64,000 nucleotides of DNA from Echinarachnius parma (GCA_037951105.1 JBAMJV010002070.1:1-64000); one strand, 5' to 3'. Counted from the first letter of the stretch, positions 1 through 11,640 are shown. Notes: a model not told the origin generated them from the sequence alone. Numbers and translations are program-made.

Positions 1-2927
1 TTTAACTCTATGCGGGATGACAACAATGGAGGGGCAAGATTGTGTAGTAACTTAAAAATAAAAACCAAAGCTTGTTTCTTTCGGCGAACTTCCAGTTGAT
101 CGACACCAAGTGTTCTATATAAAGTTTCTCTATTGAAGCGACTATTTACACCAAGTACCAAACGTAAGCATCTATTTTGTATAACCTGAAGGCGACTTAA
201 CTGTGTAAGATGCCCATTCATCCAAATCAAACTATTATTATCAAAGTGGGGTTGAATCAAAGTCTTATAAAGTACAAGAAAAGTCGTTTTATCTACGAAC
301 TGCCTCACTCGTCTGAGAGCGTGGAATGTTTTTAGTGCCTTTTTCCTTACAAAGTCTATTTGCTGGTCCCATGAAAGATTACAATCAAGCATGACCCCAA
401 GATGTTTACACTCCGTAACTTTCTGTAATTTTGTATTACCAATACTTATTATAACATCAGAAAACTGGCGCAAATTGTGTTTTGATCCAACTAACATAAA
501 TTGACTTTTGGGTATATTAAGCAAAAGTTCATTACTTGAAAACCAACGCATTATAGACTTCAAGTCATCATTAATTGATTTCTCTAAATCTTTGGGATCC
601 TTTGAAGCATAGTACATACATGTATCATCAGCGTAAAGATAGATTGAACATTTATTAACAGATTTATGTATATCATGCAATGTAATAATAAATAATAACG
701 GCCCAAGTATACTACCCTGGGGTACACCACTTTTTACAGTTCGGCTCGAAGATAAACTTCCATTTACTAATGTGGATTGCTCTCTACCCAAGAAATAATT
801 CTGAAACCATTTAATAACTGTTTGGTCAAAGCCAAAGTATTTTATTTTTTTCAATAATATGTCGAAAGATATCAAGTCAAAAGCCTTTTCTAAGTCTAGT
901 GTAACAACACCAACTACATTTCCTTCATCTATAGATTTGATCATGTCATCAGTCAAAGACATAAGGGCAGTTAAAGTAGAATGGTTAGGGCGAAAACCAT
1001 GTTGATTTTGATTCAGTAAATTATTTACCGACAAATAATCATATACTTGATTAAATACCAATTTTTCCAATACTTTTGACAAAATAGGAAGGATCGAAAT
1101 CGGTCTATAATTTGTGGGGTCTGAGGTATCTCCACTTTTGTGTATGGGAGTTACACGAGCCTTTTTCCAAGCATCGGGGATTTTCCCCGTCACTAGTGAT
1201 AAATTGGTGATGTGTGTAAGTGGTTGAACAATACATTCAATAGAGTCTTTAACAACGCTAGCGGGGATTTGATCAAGGCCAGTGGCCTTGTTCCTTGCAA
1301 TACCATGTATACATTTCAAAACATCCTCTTGGGAAATTTCTTTAAACCTAAATATAGAATCAACGGGAGTCATATACTGCTCCATATTAGTACCAAACTT
1401 TCTGGTCTCTTTCCTTCGTGTAGCTAAATCAACAAAATAATCATTAAAACATGATGCTATATTTTTTGAACCTGTTTTTTCTTTTCTATCAACAGTAATT
1501 TTTGGAATAGAGCCAACATTTTGTTTTTTAGGCATTATGCGCCTCAATGACTTCCACATTGCTGTGCTATCACCTGTATTATTCAAAATACTTTCAGAGA
1601 CGTATGAACGTTTTGCTCTCCTTATCATTGCCGTCACAGAATTTCTTGATTTTTTATACAAAGTCCAATCACTATCTAGTTTAGTACGTTTAGCTTTACG
1701 TTTCATACGGTCTCGTTCACGTATTTTATTCAATATATCATCATTAATCCAGGATGACTCTTTTTGACGCACTCTTTTTCTTTTTAAAGGAGCATGTTTA
1801 TTCAAAACTATATTATACTTAACAGCCCAAGTTTCATACGCAGTATTTGGATCAGAATCTTCTAAAACATCATCCCAGTTCACTTGACGTAAATCATTTT
1901 TGAATTTATCTACGTCAAATCTACGCATATTGCGAGAATTAACATATTTATGCTGTGCTTTAGGATATTTTACTCTTCCGAGAGAGTATACTATCATATA
2001 ATGATCACTCAAGCTCAGTGGGATGACGTCACAGAAGGTAACTTTGTCATGATTTGAAGAAAATAGTACATCAATTAAGGTTGAAGAAGTTGGTGTTACT
2101 CTTGTTGGTTTATCAACATGCTGTTTTAAATCATATTCCTCACCCAAACGTTTCAGTATTTTCGTCTGATGATTTAATGGTTTTTTAATAAAATCACAAT
2201 TTAGGTCTCCCATAATTAAAACATCTTTCGATGTTGATTCCAATAGCTGAAGTAATGCTTCAAATTTATCAAACATGATATTTTGGGAATTCGGTGTTCT
2301 GTACCAATATACAACCATAAATGTTTTTTGTTTGGGTAAGGAAACTTCAATACACATGAGCTCTAAGTCATCAACCATGAGGTCCTGTTTTACATTGAAT
2401 GGTATATTATCTTTAATATATGTGATAATCCCACCTCCATTTCTGTTTCGGTCTAGCCTTACACTTCTATTACCTGGAATACATATTTCTGCTTCACTAA
2501 CAGACTCATCTAATCGTGTTTCACATAAAGAAAATATATGAATGTTATTATTTATCAAAATATGTTTCACCTCATCAATATTTTTTAACAGTGAGCAGAC
2601 ATTCAAATGGGCAATATTAATGCCTGAAGAAGATTTCAGTTTATCAAAAGTGTTCTCAACACTGTCATACTTATATCCATCCACTCTATGTTGTGATGGA
2701 TCATAAGTGTCAATTTCATTAAAATGTACAGTTTGTGGTAATTCTTTAAAAAGACATATGTCACAAGTCCAGTTTCTGTCGGAGTTGAAGGTGTCCCAAG
2801 AAGCTCTTGAACATTTAAAATGTGCCCATTTGTTGCATGTAACACACAACAAAGCATTATGATTCTCCTTTACTTCTTTGCGGCAGATCAGACATGGAAA
2901 ATCATCGTTAGCAGCATTGCATGACAT
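1..2927 (-). CDS. Non-LTR retrotransposon ORF2 (PHD finger, AP endonuclease, reverse transcriptase), 3' end off the left edge
   Basis: Reading the minus strand from the ATG at 2927 gives 975 codons with no stop, running off the window at base 1. Seen directly: an N-terminal C4HC3 PHD-type finger (C12, C15, C28, C31, H36, C39, C55, C58, with W53); an exonuclease-endonuclease-phosphatase domain with N-x-C-S near residue 100, MGDLNCD at about 240 and SDH at 307-309; then a reverse transcriptase with a GVPQGSILGPLLF motif and YADD at 765-768. The order and motifs fit the CR1/Jockey group of LINEs. It starts 51 bp after the ORF1 stop. The lack of stops or frameshifts implies a young, possibly active copy. 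The exact clade cannot be settled by eye. Confidence 0.93.
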   Translation of the reverse strand, partial: MSCNAANDDFPCLICRKEVKENHNALLCVTCNKWAHFKCSRASWDTFNSDRNWTCDICLFKELPQTVHFNEIDTYDPSQHRVDGYKYDSVENTFDKLKSSSGINIAHLNVCSLLKNIDEVKHILINNNIHIFSLCETRLDESVSEAEICIPGNRSVRLDRNRNGGGIITYIKDNIPFNVKQDLMVDDLELMCIEVSLPKQKTFMVVYWYRTPNSQNIMFDKFEALLQLLESTSKDVLIMGDLNCDFIKKPLNHQTKILKRLGEEYDLKQHVDKPTRVTPTSSTLIDVLFSSNHDKVTFCDVIPLSLSDHYMIVYSLGRVKYPKAQHKYVNSRNMRRFDVDKFKNDLRQVNWDDVLEDSDPNTAYETWAVKYNIVLNKHAPLKRKRVRQKESSWINDDILNKIRERDRMKRKAKRTKLDSDWTLYKKSRNSVTAMIRRAKRSYVSESILNNTGDSTAMWKSLRRIMPKKQNVGSIPKITVDRKEKTGSKNIASCFNDYFVDLATRRKETRKFGTNMEQYMTPVDSIFRFKEISQEDVLKCIHGIARNKATGLDQIPASVVKDSIECIVQPLTHITNLSLVTGKIPDAWKKARVTPIHKSGDTSDPTNYRPISILPILSKVLEKLVFNQVYDYLSVNNLLNQNQHGFRPNHSTLTALMSLTDDMIKSIDEGNVVGVVTLDLEKAFDLISFDILLKKIKYFGFDQTVIKWFQNYFLGREQSTLVNGSLSSSRTVKSGVPQGSILGPLLFIITLHDIHKSVNKCSIYLYADDTCMYYASKDPKDLEKSINDDLKSIMRWFSSNELLLNIPKSQFMLVGSKHNLRQFSDVIISIGNTKLQKVTECKHLGVMLDCNLSWDQQIDFVRKKALKTFHALRRVRQFVDKTTFLVLYKTLIQPHFDNNSLIWMNGHLTQLSRLQVIQNRCLRLVLGVNSRFNRETLYRTLGVDQLEVRRKKQALVFIFKLLHNLAPPLLSSRIEL

Positions 2928-2978
2928 ATTTAATGGTACGCTATAATATTAAGACAAGTTATGAAGATGAGTATTTTC

Positions 2979-3734
2979 TTACAAATTTTCGATGTCATGG
3001 GCGTCGCTGATTCTCACTTTCTTGGAGTCTCGCGTGAGGGCGAAGATGGACCCATCTTGGGTCCAGCATGTCTTTGTTTTCTTGCTGTTGACCAGCTCCC
3101 AGTAGAGTGTGGCCCGCTTGCTTGTCAGATCTTCGCGAATGTAGATTTTCGGGCCCTGTACGTCTTTCAGCTTGGTTCTCGCTCTGTAGACTTCGTTACG
3201 TGCGTTGTCGTAACGGCTGAAGCGAACGATGACTGCTCTAGGCTTCCTTCTCCGTGCCGCGTCCGCGAATGATGTCGATGGCATGGATGGGTCATGGTCT
3301 CGGTTTCCGTCCTGCCTCTGACGCGGCGTGATACGATGGCTGCGGTCGATAGCTTCCCGGGGTATTCCGAGACCGAGTTTCGCGTTGAATACATCTAAGA
3401 CGAGATCGTCTGTCTTTTCATCTGGTCCCTCTGGGAGGCCGTATATGCGCAGGCAGTTTCTTCTGCTGTATTGCTCAGCGTCGTCGGTCTCATTTTTCAT
3501 CATCTTGATCTCCTTCCTCATTTCAGTCACTTTCTTCTCCAAGGCTCCTATTTCATCGCTGTGCTTTTTCATATCCAGGCTTACAGCGTCGTACACCTTC
3601 TTTGTTACTTTCTCTTCGAACGATGTCGCAATTTGTTTGATAAGGTTCGGTGAACGCAATGAATGGCCGATTTGACGCAATGACCTGCGTTGCGCGTTCT
3701 TTTGCACACGAATGTGAGTTATAGTTTTACACAT
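2979..3734 (-). CDS. Non-LTR retrotransposon ORF1 (coiled coil plus RRM-like RNA-binding protein)
   Basis: 251 residues, minus strand, directly upstream of ORF2. Residues about 35-90 form a charged coiled coil. They are followed by the segment RRNCLRIYGLPEG and a basic region with ARRRKPRAVIVRF and IYIREDLT, which resembles the L1 ORF1p (transposase_22) RRM and C-terminal RNA-binding domain. By family, such proteins coat the element RNA as trimers and chaperone target-primed reverse transcription. Its codon GC content is much higher than that of ORF2. The start is the first ATG; translation may begin elsewhere. Confidence 0.85.
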   Translation of the reverse strand: MCKTITHIRVQKNAQRRSLRQIGHSLRSPNLIKQIATSFEEKVTKKVYDAVSLDMKKHSDEIGALEKKVTEMRKEIKMMKNETDDAEQYSRRNCLRIYGLPEGPDEKTDDLVLDVFNAKLGLGIPREAIDRSHRITPRQRQDGNRDHDPSMPSTSFADAARRRKPRAVIVRFSRYDNARNEVYRARTKLKDVQGPKIYIREDLTSKRATLYWELVNSKKTKTCWTQDGSIFALTRDSKKVRISDAHDIENL

Positions 3735-4050
3735 TTTACTTCCTCTGCCATTTTCTTCAGAATGGCATGAATTGTGTGTAGTGCGTGGTTTGTGAAATAA
3801 TTTTCAAAACTAGAACAATACGATGCCAACAATTCATCGTCTTTAAAACTTGTTCCTCTGGCCTCTGCATTATTCACATAATGTATTACTGTGTTCGGAC
3901 CGATGTGTAACGAAGGAGATTATGATTACAATTTTGGACTGAAGTTTCATTTGCATACGAACAGGAAACATCCTATCATATATTATAGTAAATGCAGCAC
4001 TTGGGCTTGTCGACAGCTCATACAGCCAACGCAGTAATTATTTAAGCGGG
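3735..4050. other. Retrotransposon 5' flank and sulfotransferase upstream region
   Basis: This gap holds the 5' leader of the minus-strand retrotransposon and the sequence upstream of the plus-strand sulfotransferase. I see no TATA box at a useful distance and cannot place the element's 5' boundary. The element's internal promoter and the gene's promoter would both have to lie here. Confidence 0.4.
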
Positions 4051-5217
4051 GTGCAGCATTCGTCCATGATGAAGCAATTTTCTTTTAGGACATTTTGCCT
4101 CCTCAAAGCCCTCGTTGCATTTGTAGTTTGCACAAGTTTATACTGTACAATAAAGCTAACCCCGTTGTTAGACGGGAGCAAGCCAGTTGAAGCGAGGTGC
4201 CGGAAGATAATCGTGGTCGATGACACCGTAACGTCAGGAGCTAGCGTTGTGCGAAGTCATCATGGTGAGTCTTCTGAATATGCTCCTGTGTTCATAGTCG
4301 TCATGGCGCGGTGGAGGTTCGGTTCTAGTATCATCGGTGAGCTCTTTAATCAGAACGACAACCTGTTCTATATGTTCGAGCCTCTTTTTTCAACTGCCTT
4401 TTTACAAGAAATGAAGGACTTTACTCCCAAGAGCACGAACATACCCAGAGAGGTCCTTCGCAATATAACTAAGTGCGAATTCAGCCCAGCTTTCCTTCGC
4501 ATTATGAATGAGTGGCCAGGGAGGGTAAAAAACAAGGCTATCTGCAATAATAATTTGTTGGGATGCCGCTCGGTGAATGCAGAATGGCTACACGATCTGT
4601 GCACGATGTACAAGGGTAAGTCAGCGGCAAAGGTGATACGTGCAAACCTGGAGCTTCTTCAGCCGTTGGTGGTCGAGGACGGGATCAATCTCAAGATCAT
4701 TCATCTTGTCCGTGACCCGCGTGGATCGGCGGCGTCGAGAATACGATACGAGATGATCGAGAGACCCGAGGAAGACGATGTGAAGAAGATTCAGCAGCAA
4801 GGTATTCCCGCAGGAGGCCGTCTTCAACCGTTGGGTCTACTCGACGGGCCATATAGAGATACCATAGCGCTGACGTGTCGCTGGATGAGACGCAACATAA
4901 GGTTGTCTCCCGAACTGCTTCCACCTTGGTTGAAGGGTCGATACCACTTGGTCAGGTATGAGGACTTTGCCGACGCGCCGCTCAGAGTCGCCAAAGAGAT
5001 CTACGAGTTTGTGGGAATACCCCTGCCCATCAACGTAAAGGAATGGTTGTACGTCAACACACATGCGGATCAAAATGCCGACGGCGTGTTTGCAATGCGC
5101 AGAAATTCTAAATCCACTGCCACCGCATGGAGGAATACCTTGACTAAGGTAGAGATTGAACAAGTTGAGGCGGAATGTAGCGACGTGATTGAACAACTAG
5201 GTTATAAACCCTATTGA
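4051..5217 (+). CDS. Carbohydrate 6-O-sulfotransferase, single exon (CHST1/CHST3-like)
   Basis: 388 aa type II Golgi membrane protein. Residues about 12-36 are one hydrophobic signal anchor after a short cytosolic tail. The 5'-phosphosulfate-binding motif is at 86-93 (ARWRFGSS), followed by GELFNQNDNLFYMFEPL-type sequence. The 3'-phosphate-binding motif is at 217-230 (IHLVRDPRGSAASR). The C-terminal part has the RYEDFADAPLRVA segment typical of the Gal/GalNAc/GlcNAc 6-O-sulfotransferase family. The reaction is transfer of sulfate from PAPS to a sugar 6-hydroxyl on glycans in the Golgi lumen. One N-glycosylation sequon is visible (N138). Length matches the family. M6 and M7 are alternative starts. 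Which sugar it modifies cannot be told from sequence. Confidence 0.88.
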   Translation: MQHSSMMKQFSFRTFCLLKALVAFVVCTSLYCTIKLTPLLDGSKPVEARCRKIIVVDDTVTSGASVVRSHHGESSEYAPVFIVVMARWRFGSSIIGELFNQNDNLFYMFEPLFSTAFLQEMKDFTPKSTNIPREVLRNITKCEFSPAFLRIMNEWPGRVKNKAICNNNLLGCRSVNAEWLHDLCTMYKGKSAAKVIRANLELLQPLVVEDGINLKIIHLVRDPRGSAASRIRYEMIERPEEDDVKKIQQQGIPAGGRLQPLGLLDGPYRDTIALTCRWMRRNIRLSPELLPPWLKGRYHLVRYEDFADAPLRVAKEIYEFVGIPLPINVKEWLYVNTHADQNADGVFAMRRNSKSTATAWRNTLTKVEIEQVEAECSDVIEQLGYKPY

Positions 5218-5926
5218 AATCATCTAAATTAGCTGTCCTGCGATATCTGTACATTTTAAGGCATCATTTTTTGGAATAATTGAAGAGTTTTCAAGCAAAT
5301 AACGATAAACGCCATTTTGGTCATTTGTAAAGGAGGTGTTCCATCATAAAACATACCTTCTCATTGTATAGATCAAGGTTTATTTTCAAGGTGTGATTAA
5401 AATTATCACATGACACATTTTTGAATTATTTTCATAGTGTGTTTTTCTCCAATCATCTCGAATTGGTACAAATGGTGTTTTCGGTTTTTGCATTCTAACC
5501 CTTCAATTATTTTTAGTTCACGATCCGGGCATTGCAAATGTGCAGTGCCTGCCAATAATCATTTATCAGTTTAAAGGGAAGTTTCACCACATTTAATGGA
5601 CTTTCCATTTATTTATGTTCTCTACAAAATAATTGAAACGGAATTTTATGATAATATTTCCAACATTTGCACTGAGAGCAAGGGAGGAGTGTCGTCCAAA
5701 GTCACTCTTCCGGGCTAATTTGTTAAAGAACATGTTATATTATTAATGATAACACATATAATACCGTGGATGTTCCTGATGATACACATAGTTTAAGACA
5801 TAATTATAGTCTGAAATATGATGGTTTATGTGACAAGGGATTACAATTTCTACATTAAATGAAGTAAATTTGTTGAAGATTATAGATGAAATACGCTGTA
5901 TTTTATATGAAAATGATTTGCCTTAA
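5218..5926. other. 3' flank of the sulfotransferase
   Basis: AT-rich sequence, probably 3' UTR then intergenic. I found no canonical AATAAA signal and no conserved reading frame. Confidence 0.4.
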
Positions 5927-6751
5927 AGGGATAGTTGAGTTCTGGTAAAGCGAGTACAGTTTAAGTCAAACTGAATTTTAGTAACCAAAACTGCACCATT
6001 ACATTACAAACTAATAGTTATAACTCCACCATCCTCGAAAGGAATAACAAAATTACAAATGACTAAGTTAACATCCTGTTATCATTAAAAAAAGAGCCGT
6101 TAAAACTCGTGAGGGCGTTCTCTAAACACTCATCGGTTTCAACCATTTTAAATAAATTATTGTGCATGTGATGTTTTGATGAAATAGTGATTAGATAGAG
6201 AGATAATACACAACTATTTAAAAACCTCTTTTTTAAATGTTGAAAAGAGGAAGCGTTACAAAAAGAAATTAACGACTGGTTCAAAATTATCGAATAATTG
6301 TGGAGACCCACAATTATTACAAATGGTTATGTTTTTGGATATTTCAGCCATTTCTGAACTGATTTTGATCAAATAAAGTTTATTCTGTCATTAAAATTGT
6401 ATGCTCTTTCGAATTTGACACTCAGTTTTTCATTATCTCACAACAATTTTTTCTTTTCTTTTATAGGCAATTGTTGGATTTGTATGTAACTTTTTATAAC
6501 GGGGACTGCCTCGACAGAACCTTACGGTTTTATATGCAGTTACCCAATTCACTTCTATTGAATAACTTCTTACAATTCTGGTATTTTTGTAAACATTTGT
6601 TTTCATTTTGTGTGTTGTTATATATTGTTTTACATTGTAATCTGTATTTTATACTCTTTGGATTTGAATTGAAATGAACTTGAAACTTGAAACTTGAAAC
6701 TTGAAACATTATTTTGTGTAGCGCCCTCTATACCAAAACTCAACTATCCCT
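5927..6751 (-). mobile_element. TTAA-type MITE, family A copy 1, split by a LINE 3' end
   Basis: The ends are inverted repeats (AGGGATAGTTGAGTTCTGG at left, complement of CCAAAACTCAACTATCCCT at right). The left flank is TTAA and the right flank TGAA, a decayed TTAA target duplication. The body matches, in opposite orientation, the copies at 23689 and 48396. The extra length comes from a block near 6400-6710 ending in four CTTGAAA units, which looks like the 3' UTR and tail of a LINE inserted into the MITE. TTAA targeting suggests mobilisation by a piggyBac-type transposase; no transposase is encoded. Confidence 0.8.
6400..6712 (+). mobile_element. LINE 3' end with (CTTGAAA)n tail
   Basis: This block is absent from the two sister MITE copies and ends in tandem CTTGAAA units. 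CR1-like LINEs often end in a short microsatellite rather than poly(A), so a 5'-truncated LINE insertion is the simplest reading. The left boundary is approximate. Confidence 0.55.
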
Positions 6752-6755
6752 TGAA

Positions 6756-7019
6756 ATGAAACTAGGCTCGATGAGATTGTAGAAGAAAATTAAATTAATA
6801 TACCTTGTTATAATATATTAAGGAAGGACCGCTGTTGATGTTTATTGATGAGAGTATTACTTATACAGTTATAAAACATGATTCTTTCAGTGCGTTAGAA
6901 GCTATTATAAAACACGTATAACCAAGATTATTTTGTAAGTGGACTTCGCCCATGCACCTAACTCGAAAAGTGCAGTGTTTTTAATTCTTATGAAAAGTTA
7001 TTGAGCTTCGCAGGAAGTT
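6756..7019. other. Unremarkable AT-rich spacer
   Basis: No reading frame, repeat or RNA gene recognised. Confidence 0.4.
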
Positions 7020-8890
7020 TTGATTGTGAGTTTGTTATAATGGGTGACATTAACTGTGATATAAAACAAACCTCGTAACATTGGTAAACAAGAAATATAA
7101 TATTAATTATATAATTATATATCATGAATAAAATTAAAACTCATGAACATACACGCATAACAAAAGACTCATCATCTTTGATTGATCACATGTTAACAAA
7201 CGATCTTGAAAAAGTTAGTTCCTTTGGAATATTGCGCAATGGCCACAGTGATCACTCAATGAGTTACCTTGTATGGAAGTCTTGTGATGTTAAATTAGTT
7301 CCTAAATATATTACTTATTATACAAACTAGAGGAGTTGATTGTGATGCTTTTAATCATGATCTTAGTCAACAGAATTGGAGAAAATAGAAGAATGTAAAA
7401 TCATTGATGAAGCAGTTGATGTATGGTGAAAACTTTTTAGAAGTAATCAATAAGCAAACGGTAAATCTATTAGGACTAAACGAGTTCGAAATAAACAATC
7501 TCCATGATTGAATGAATCAATTTTGTTTCAATGAAAGAGCGTGATAAAATTACGAAAAAGCTTTACGAACTAAAAAAATGATGAGGATTTGAAAGCATTA
7601 CAAAAAATGAAAAATATTGTTACTTTACAAAGAAGAAAACAAAATGAAAATATGTTATTGAACAAATTGTAGGAATAAAAGGTCGTTCACAATCATGGAC
7701 GATTCTATCGTCTTTATTGTCTAAAAAGAATACATCGTACTATTTTCAGGTACCTTTCGATGATTGCCATAAAATGGTAAATGAGTTTAAAGGTGTACCT
7801 GTAAAGTGTCAGATATTGCCCAAAATGACATTTGAGACTTCAATCCTGTACCGAAATCATTGTAAGATAATTATGTCCGAATGATGTGTGAAAGTTTCAT
7901 TGAAAAAGAACACTGCTTTCCTGGTTAAAAAACGAAAATATGCGTCAGCTTTTACAACGAATTACTGTATGACGTTTATGAGGTTTATGACCGTTCATTA
8001 ACGCTCTTGAGCTGAATGATAGATATCGTCATAATAAAGGGGCATTTGAAAAAATCTAACCCTACTTTATTATTCTCTTATATAAGCTAATCAACACGGT
8101 AGAAGAGAAACGAGGAAGCTCCAAGTAATTTTCGTGGAGTTATACACTTTGCAGGCATCCCTTTATGAGCACTTTGCGTATGTTGCTAAGAATATGAATA
8201 ATGATCGGACTCGATACTGATCATGTTTTATTTGATGAAACAAAATAATATAATTTATTATAGAATGATCCCCTGCAACTGGATCTGATGTTCTTAAAGA
8301 AATAATAGCATTTCCTAGTAAGAGTTCAGCTGATGTTGATGGTATTTCAATGGAAATGTTGATGAAATAAGTCGATGTTATTATAAAGCCATTAACATAC
8401 ATTATTGATATGTATTATATTTTATAAACGGAGGTTCCTAACAAATTGAAAATAGCAACAATTATACCTTTACATTCAAAAGGGAGAAGCTTATTCCCAA
8501 TAGTTATAGACCCATATCATAATTGATATGTGCTTCGAAAATACCTGAAAGAATTGTTCAGAATCGATTGCTGAATCGCTTAAATTTAAAAGAACTTCTT
8601 TCTCCACGTCAATCAGGTTTTAGGAAGAAACACTTTACAGTCAGCGCACTTGTTATTAGTAACAGATGACTGGCCCCCGATTGGCCATGGATGAAAGTCA
8701 TTACACAGTACTCGTGTTGTATTTTGTAGATCTACAAAATTGATATGGTAGTTCCGGTTTGTCTTTTGAAAAAGCTCTCTTTGTCTGGTCTTTCTGACAA
8801 TACGTTACAGTGCTTAAACAAAATTATATTATTTGTATATATGTATCTTCCTGTATTAATTAGATGTTGACTTTATTATGCGGAATACAA
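7020..8890 (+). pseudogene. Decayed LINE (endonuclease and reverse transcriptase fragments)
   Basis: Plus-strand fragments in several frames. IMGDINCD is near 7040 and SLIDHMLTN followed by HSDHS is at about 7180-7260; both are AP-endonuclease signatures. Near 8535-8630, SKIPERIVQNRLLNRL then SPRQSGFRKKH matches the palm entry of LINE reverse transcriptase. Many stops and frameshifts separate them, so the element is dead. It has the same domain order as the intact copy at the left edge but is clearly divergent. Confidence 0.7.
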
Positions 8891-8958
8891 AATAATAAAA
8901 AAAAACACCCCCCCCCCCCTCCTGGGTACGCCTTTATGATAGCAACTAAGCGAGAAAT

Positions 8959-9168
8959 CCTTGTTCACACACGAAATGAGCGTGATTCTATAGTCAGCTC
9001 TCGTACGAAACGACGATAAAACCCGTGTTTCGTTAGTCATGACTAACGATACGTCGTTTCGTTAGTAAGCGTTCAGACACACGAATTTTTAATGAGAAGC
9101 TGATTCTATAGTCAGCTGCTGATTCTTTAGTCATGATTAAGGGATGAAAATGTTGTGTGTGAACACGG
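8959..9168. mobile_element. Possible MITE with GTTCACACAC / GTGTGTGAAC ends
   Basis: An inward-facing pair of CTTGTTCACACAC and GTGTGTGAACACGGGG flanks sequence rich in palindromes such as CGTTAGTCATGACTAACG. Target duplications are not clear. Confidence 0.4.
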
Positions 9169-9372
9169 GGTATTCATAAGTTGGCACACAGTTTTGTGGA
9201 CAGTTCCCCATATGTTTTTTTCATGAAAGAGCAAAAGTGGCATATAGTCACCTCCCAATATTATTCTGAGGACTCTCTTTAGAATTCGTTCTAAATTTAA
9301 TATTTGCTTTTGAGTAATATTTCCATTCAAAACCGGGACACAATAATTAAGTACTGGTCTTACGTATCCCAT
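9127..9372 (-). pseudogene. LINE reverse transcriptase C-terminal fragment
   Basis: The 81-residue minus-strand frame contains YVRPVLNYCVPVLNG and LERILKRVLRIILG, the typical region after the reverse transcriptase palm in CR1/Jockey-type LINEs. A related 30 bp exact stretch (GTGGACAGTTCCCCATATG and following bases) recurs at 10256-10285, so parts of two related copies are present. Confidence 0.6.
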
Positions 9373-9699
9373 GTATAGTTAAACGATCATTAAGATGATA
9401 ATATTGTAGACTTAGATTGTTTTTTTTATTTATGTAATATGACAAATACTCATAAACTTGCAGTTTGGTACCTTGAATTTTGGTAAAATATTGATATTAA
9501 ACTTATAATAGGTACATAATTATTCATTTTTAAATTATGCTTAATTAATTTTAATTGAAATATTAATATTAAAATAGTCTTGCTCTCATATAATAATAAT
9601 TTCACAATAGGTATTCAGCTGATAGGTATAAATGATAAACATATTATAATTAATTAATTGCTTGGTGATTAATAACTTAGAACAGTTTTAATTATGAAT

Positions 9700-10012
9700 T
9701 ACTTTATATTACCTATATAGTTATGAATTGCTGTATACAATTCAATGTTGGAAATGTGGTTGATTAGCAATTATGCACAATGATCTGATATTTGTTCTTT
9801 GTGTAATGTAGCTTTGTTTATTTTATAGTGATTTACTTTTGTAAATTTTGTTGTTCCAATTCATTCAAATTCGAATGTAACAATTGCTATATTGTATTGT
9901 TTATACTATGTATGTTTTGATGTTCAATGTACACTGATCCTTTCAGCACTGCTGCTGATCAGTTTGAAATGTATACCAAAATAAATAAATAAATAAATAA
10001 ATAAATAAACAA
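9700..10012 (+). mobile_element. LINE 3' UTR with (AAAT)n tail
   Basis: AT-rich sequence ending in seven or more AAAT units at 9980-10010, after a palindromic GCTGATCAG stretch. Such tails terminate CR1-like insertions; the same tail type ends the LINE at 15288-16090. Confidence 0.5.
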
Positions 10013-11300
10013 TGCATAACCTTGAATATTTAGGGTTAGCCTCTAAAAATCTACTCAGTATAGTATGCATATCAATGAGAGTGTATATGAGTGTGTGGGA
10101 GACTATAATATTATAGTCCCTCAATTTGTACAGAAGGTTTTTCCCCTATTTTTTTGTACTTCAATATGAATAAAATACCTTTTGAATTATTCACAATAAA
10201 AAGTGTCAACAGATGTGATTACCACCCAGTGTTTGACACGCACTCTGATAAGTTTGTGGACAGTTCCCCATATGTTTTTTTCATAATCACACTTTTCCAT
10301 TCCCCAAACTCATACTTTGTGTATAGTGTATTTAAAAAAAAACCTTTGTTGAACTCAAACGAAGGGTAAATAAACCCCGCACAAAAAGTTCCGCAATTCA
10401 AGTTTTAGCGTTAATCTATTATCCCTATATAATATTGGATGAATTGGTATCGTTGAAAAGCCCGTTTATTCGTCTTTACATTGATAACCCATTTGTAATT
10501 ATTATGGAATTATGGAATGTGAAGTACACCAGTCCTAATATGGTTAAAATAAGGTTCAAGGTTCAAGGTTCATGTATTCCTTCTTTCACAAAACATTTGT
10601 ACATAGAATATCAAATAAGTAACAGGAAGAACAGATTATCAGCATAAGCATAATTTGAAGTGCAATAGTTAGTCAATATACAACCAATTTACCCAAACGT
10701 GTTCTTCTAAACAAGTCATGAAAGAAAGAGGAGACCTTAAAGAAGCTGGGCTTGTTAGAGCAAGGTCCCCAAAGAAAATATAATACATTAATGTTTAAAT
10801 TACTTTGAAACATTTAAAAAAGTAAAACTACCTTATAAGACTAAACATGATTAAACGTGGGAAAAAAGATTTACAAAAGGGATAGCTAACAAACGAAACA
10901 AAACAATGCATGTTATCAATAACTTATAATAAATAAATAATTACATAATATCATGTGTGATGATATGATTTTTACATTAAATATTTTCAGCATAATTACT
11001 CAATAAATGTAGTTTCAATTTGCGTTTAAAAACAAAGACACTGACAGAACTAGTTACATCAATAGGATGTGAGTTCCAAAACTTGGGATCAGTATAAGCT
11101 AGCGTATTCAGAGCAAAAGCAGTTCTTACACGTGGTATATGAAGTGCAGTTGCCTGCCTTGTATATTGTATTATAGCTATGAAACACCCCCTGGGACGAA
11201 AACATTACTGTTTTGGGGTGTTCAAACACCCCCTTTAGTTTTTCGTCGGTCTAGGGTGCACTTTTTGCGGGTCTCGAGTGCACTTTATATCGGTAGCAGT
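10013..11300. other. Gene-free interval
   Basis: Contains the second copy of the LINE-like 30 bp stretch (about 10256) and a short GGTTCAA triplet at about 10551. Otherwise no feature I can support. Confidence 0.4.
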
Positions 11301-11302
11301 TG

Positions 11303-11640
<338 letters not shown>

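Noticed and set aside
3471..3675. Plus-strand frames over the retrotransposon ORF1
   Set aside because: Antisense to a frame with clear ORF1p features.
6756..7019. Hidden exon of the sulfotransferase or another gene
   Set aside because: No splice-bounded frame with conserved content; the sulfotransferase frame is already complete in one exon.
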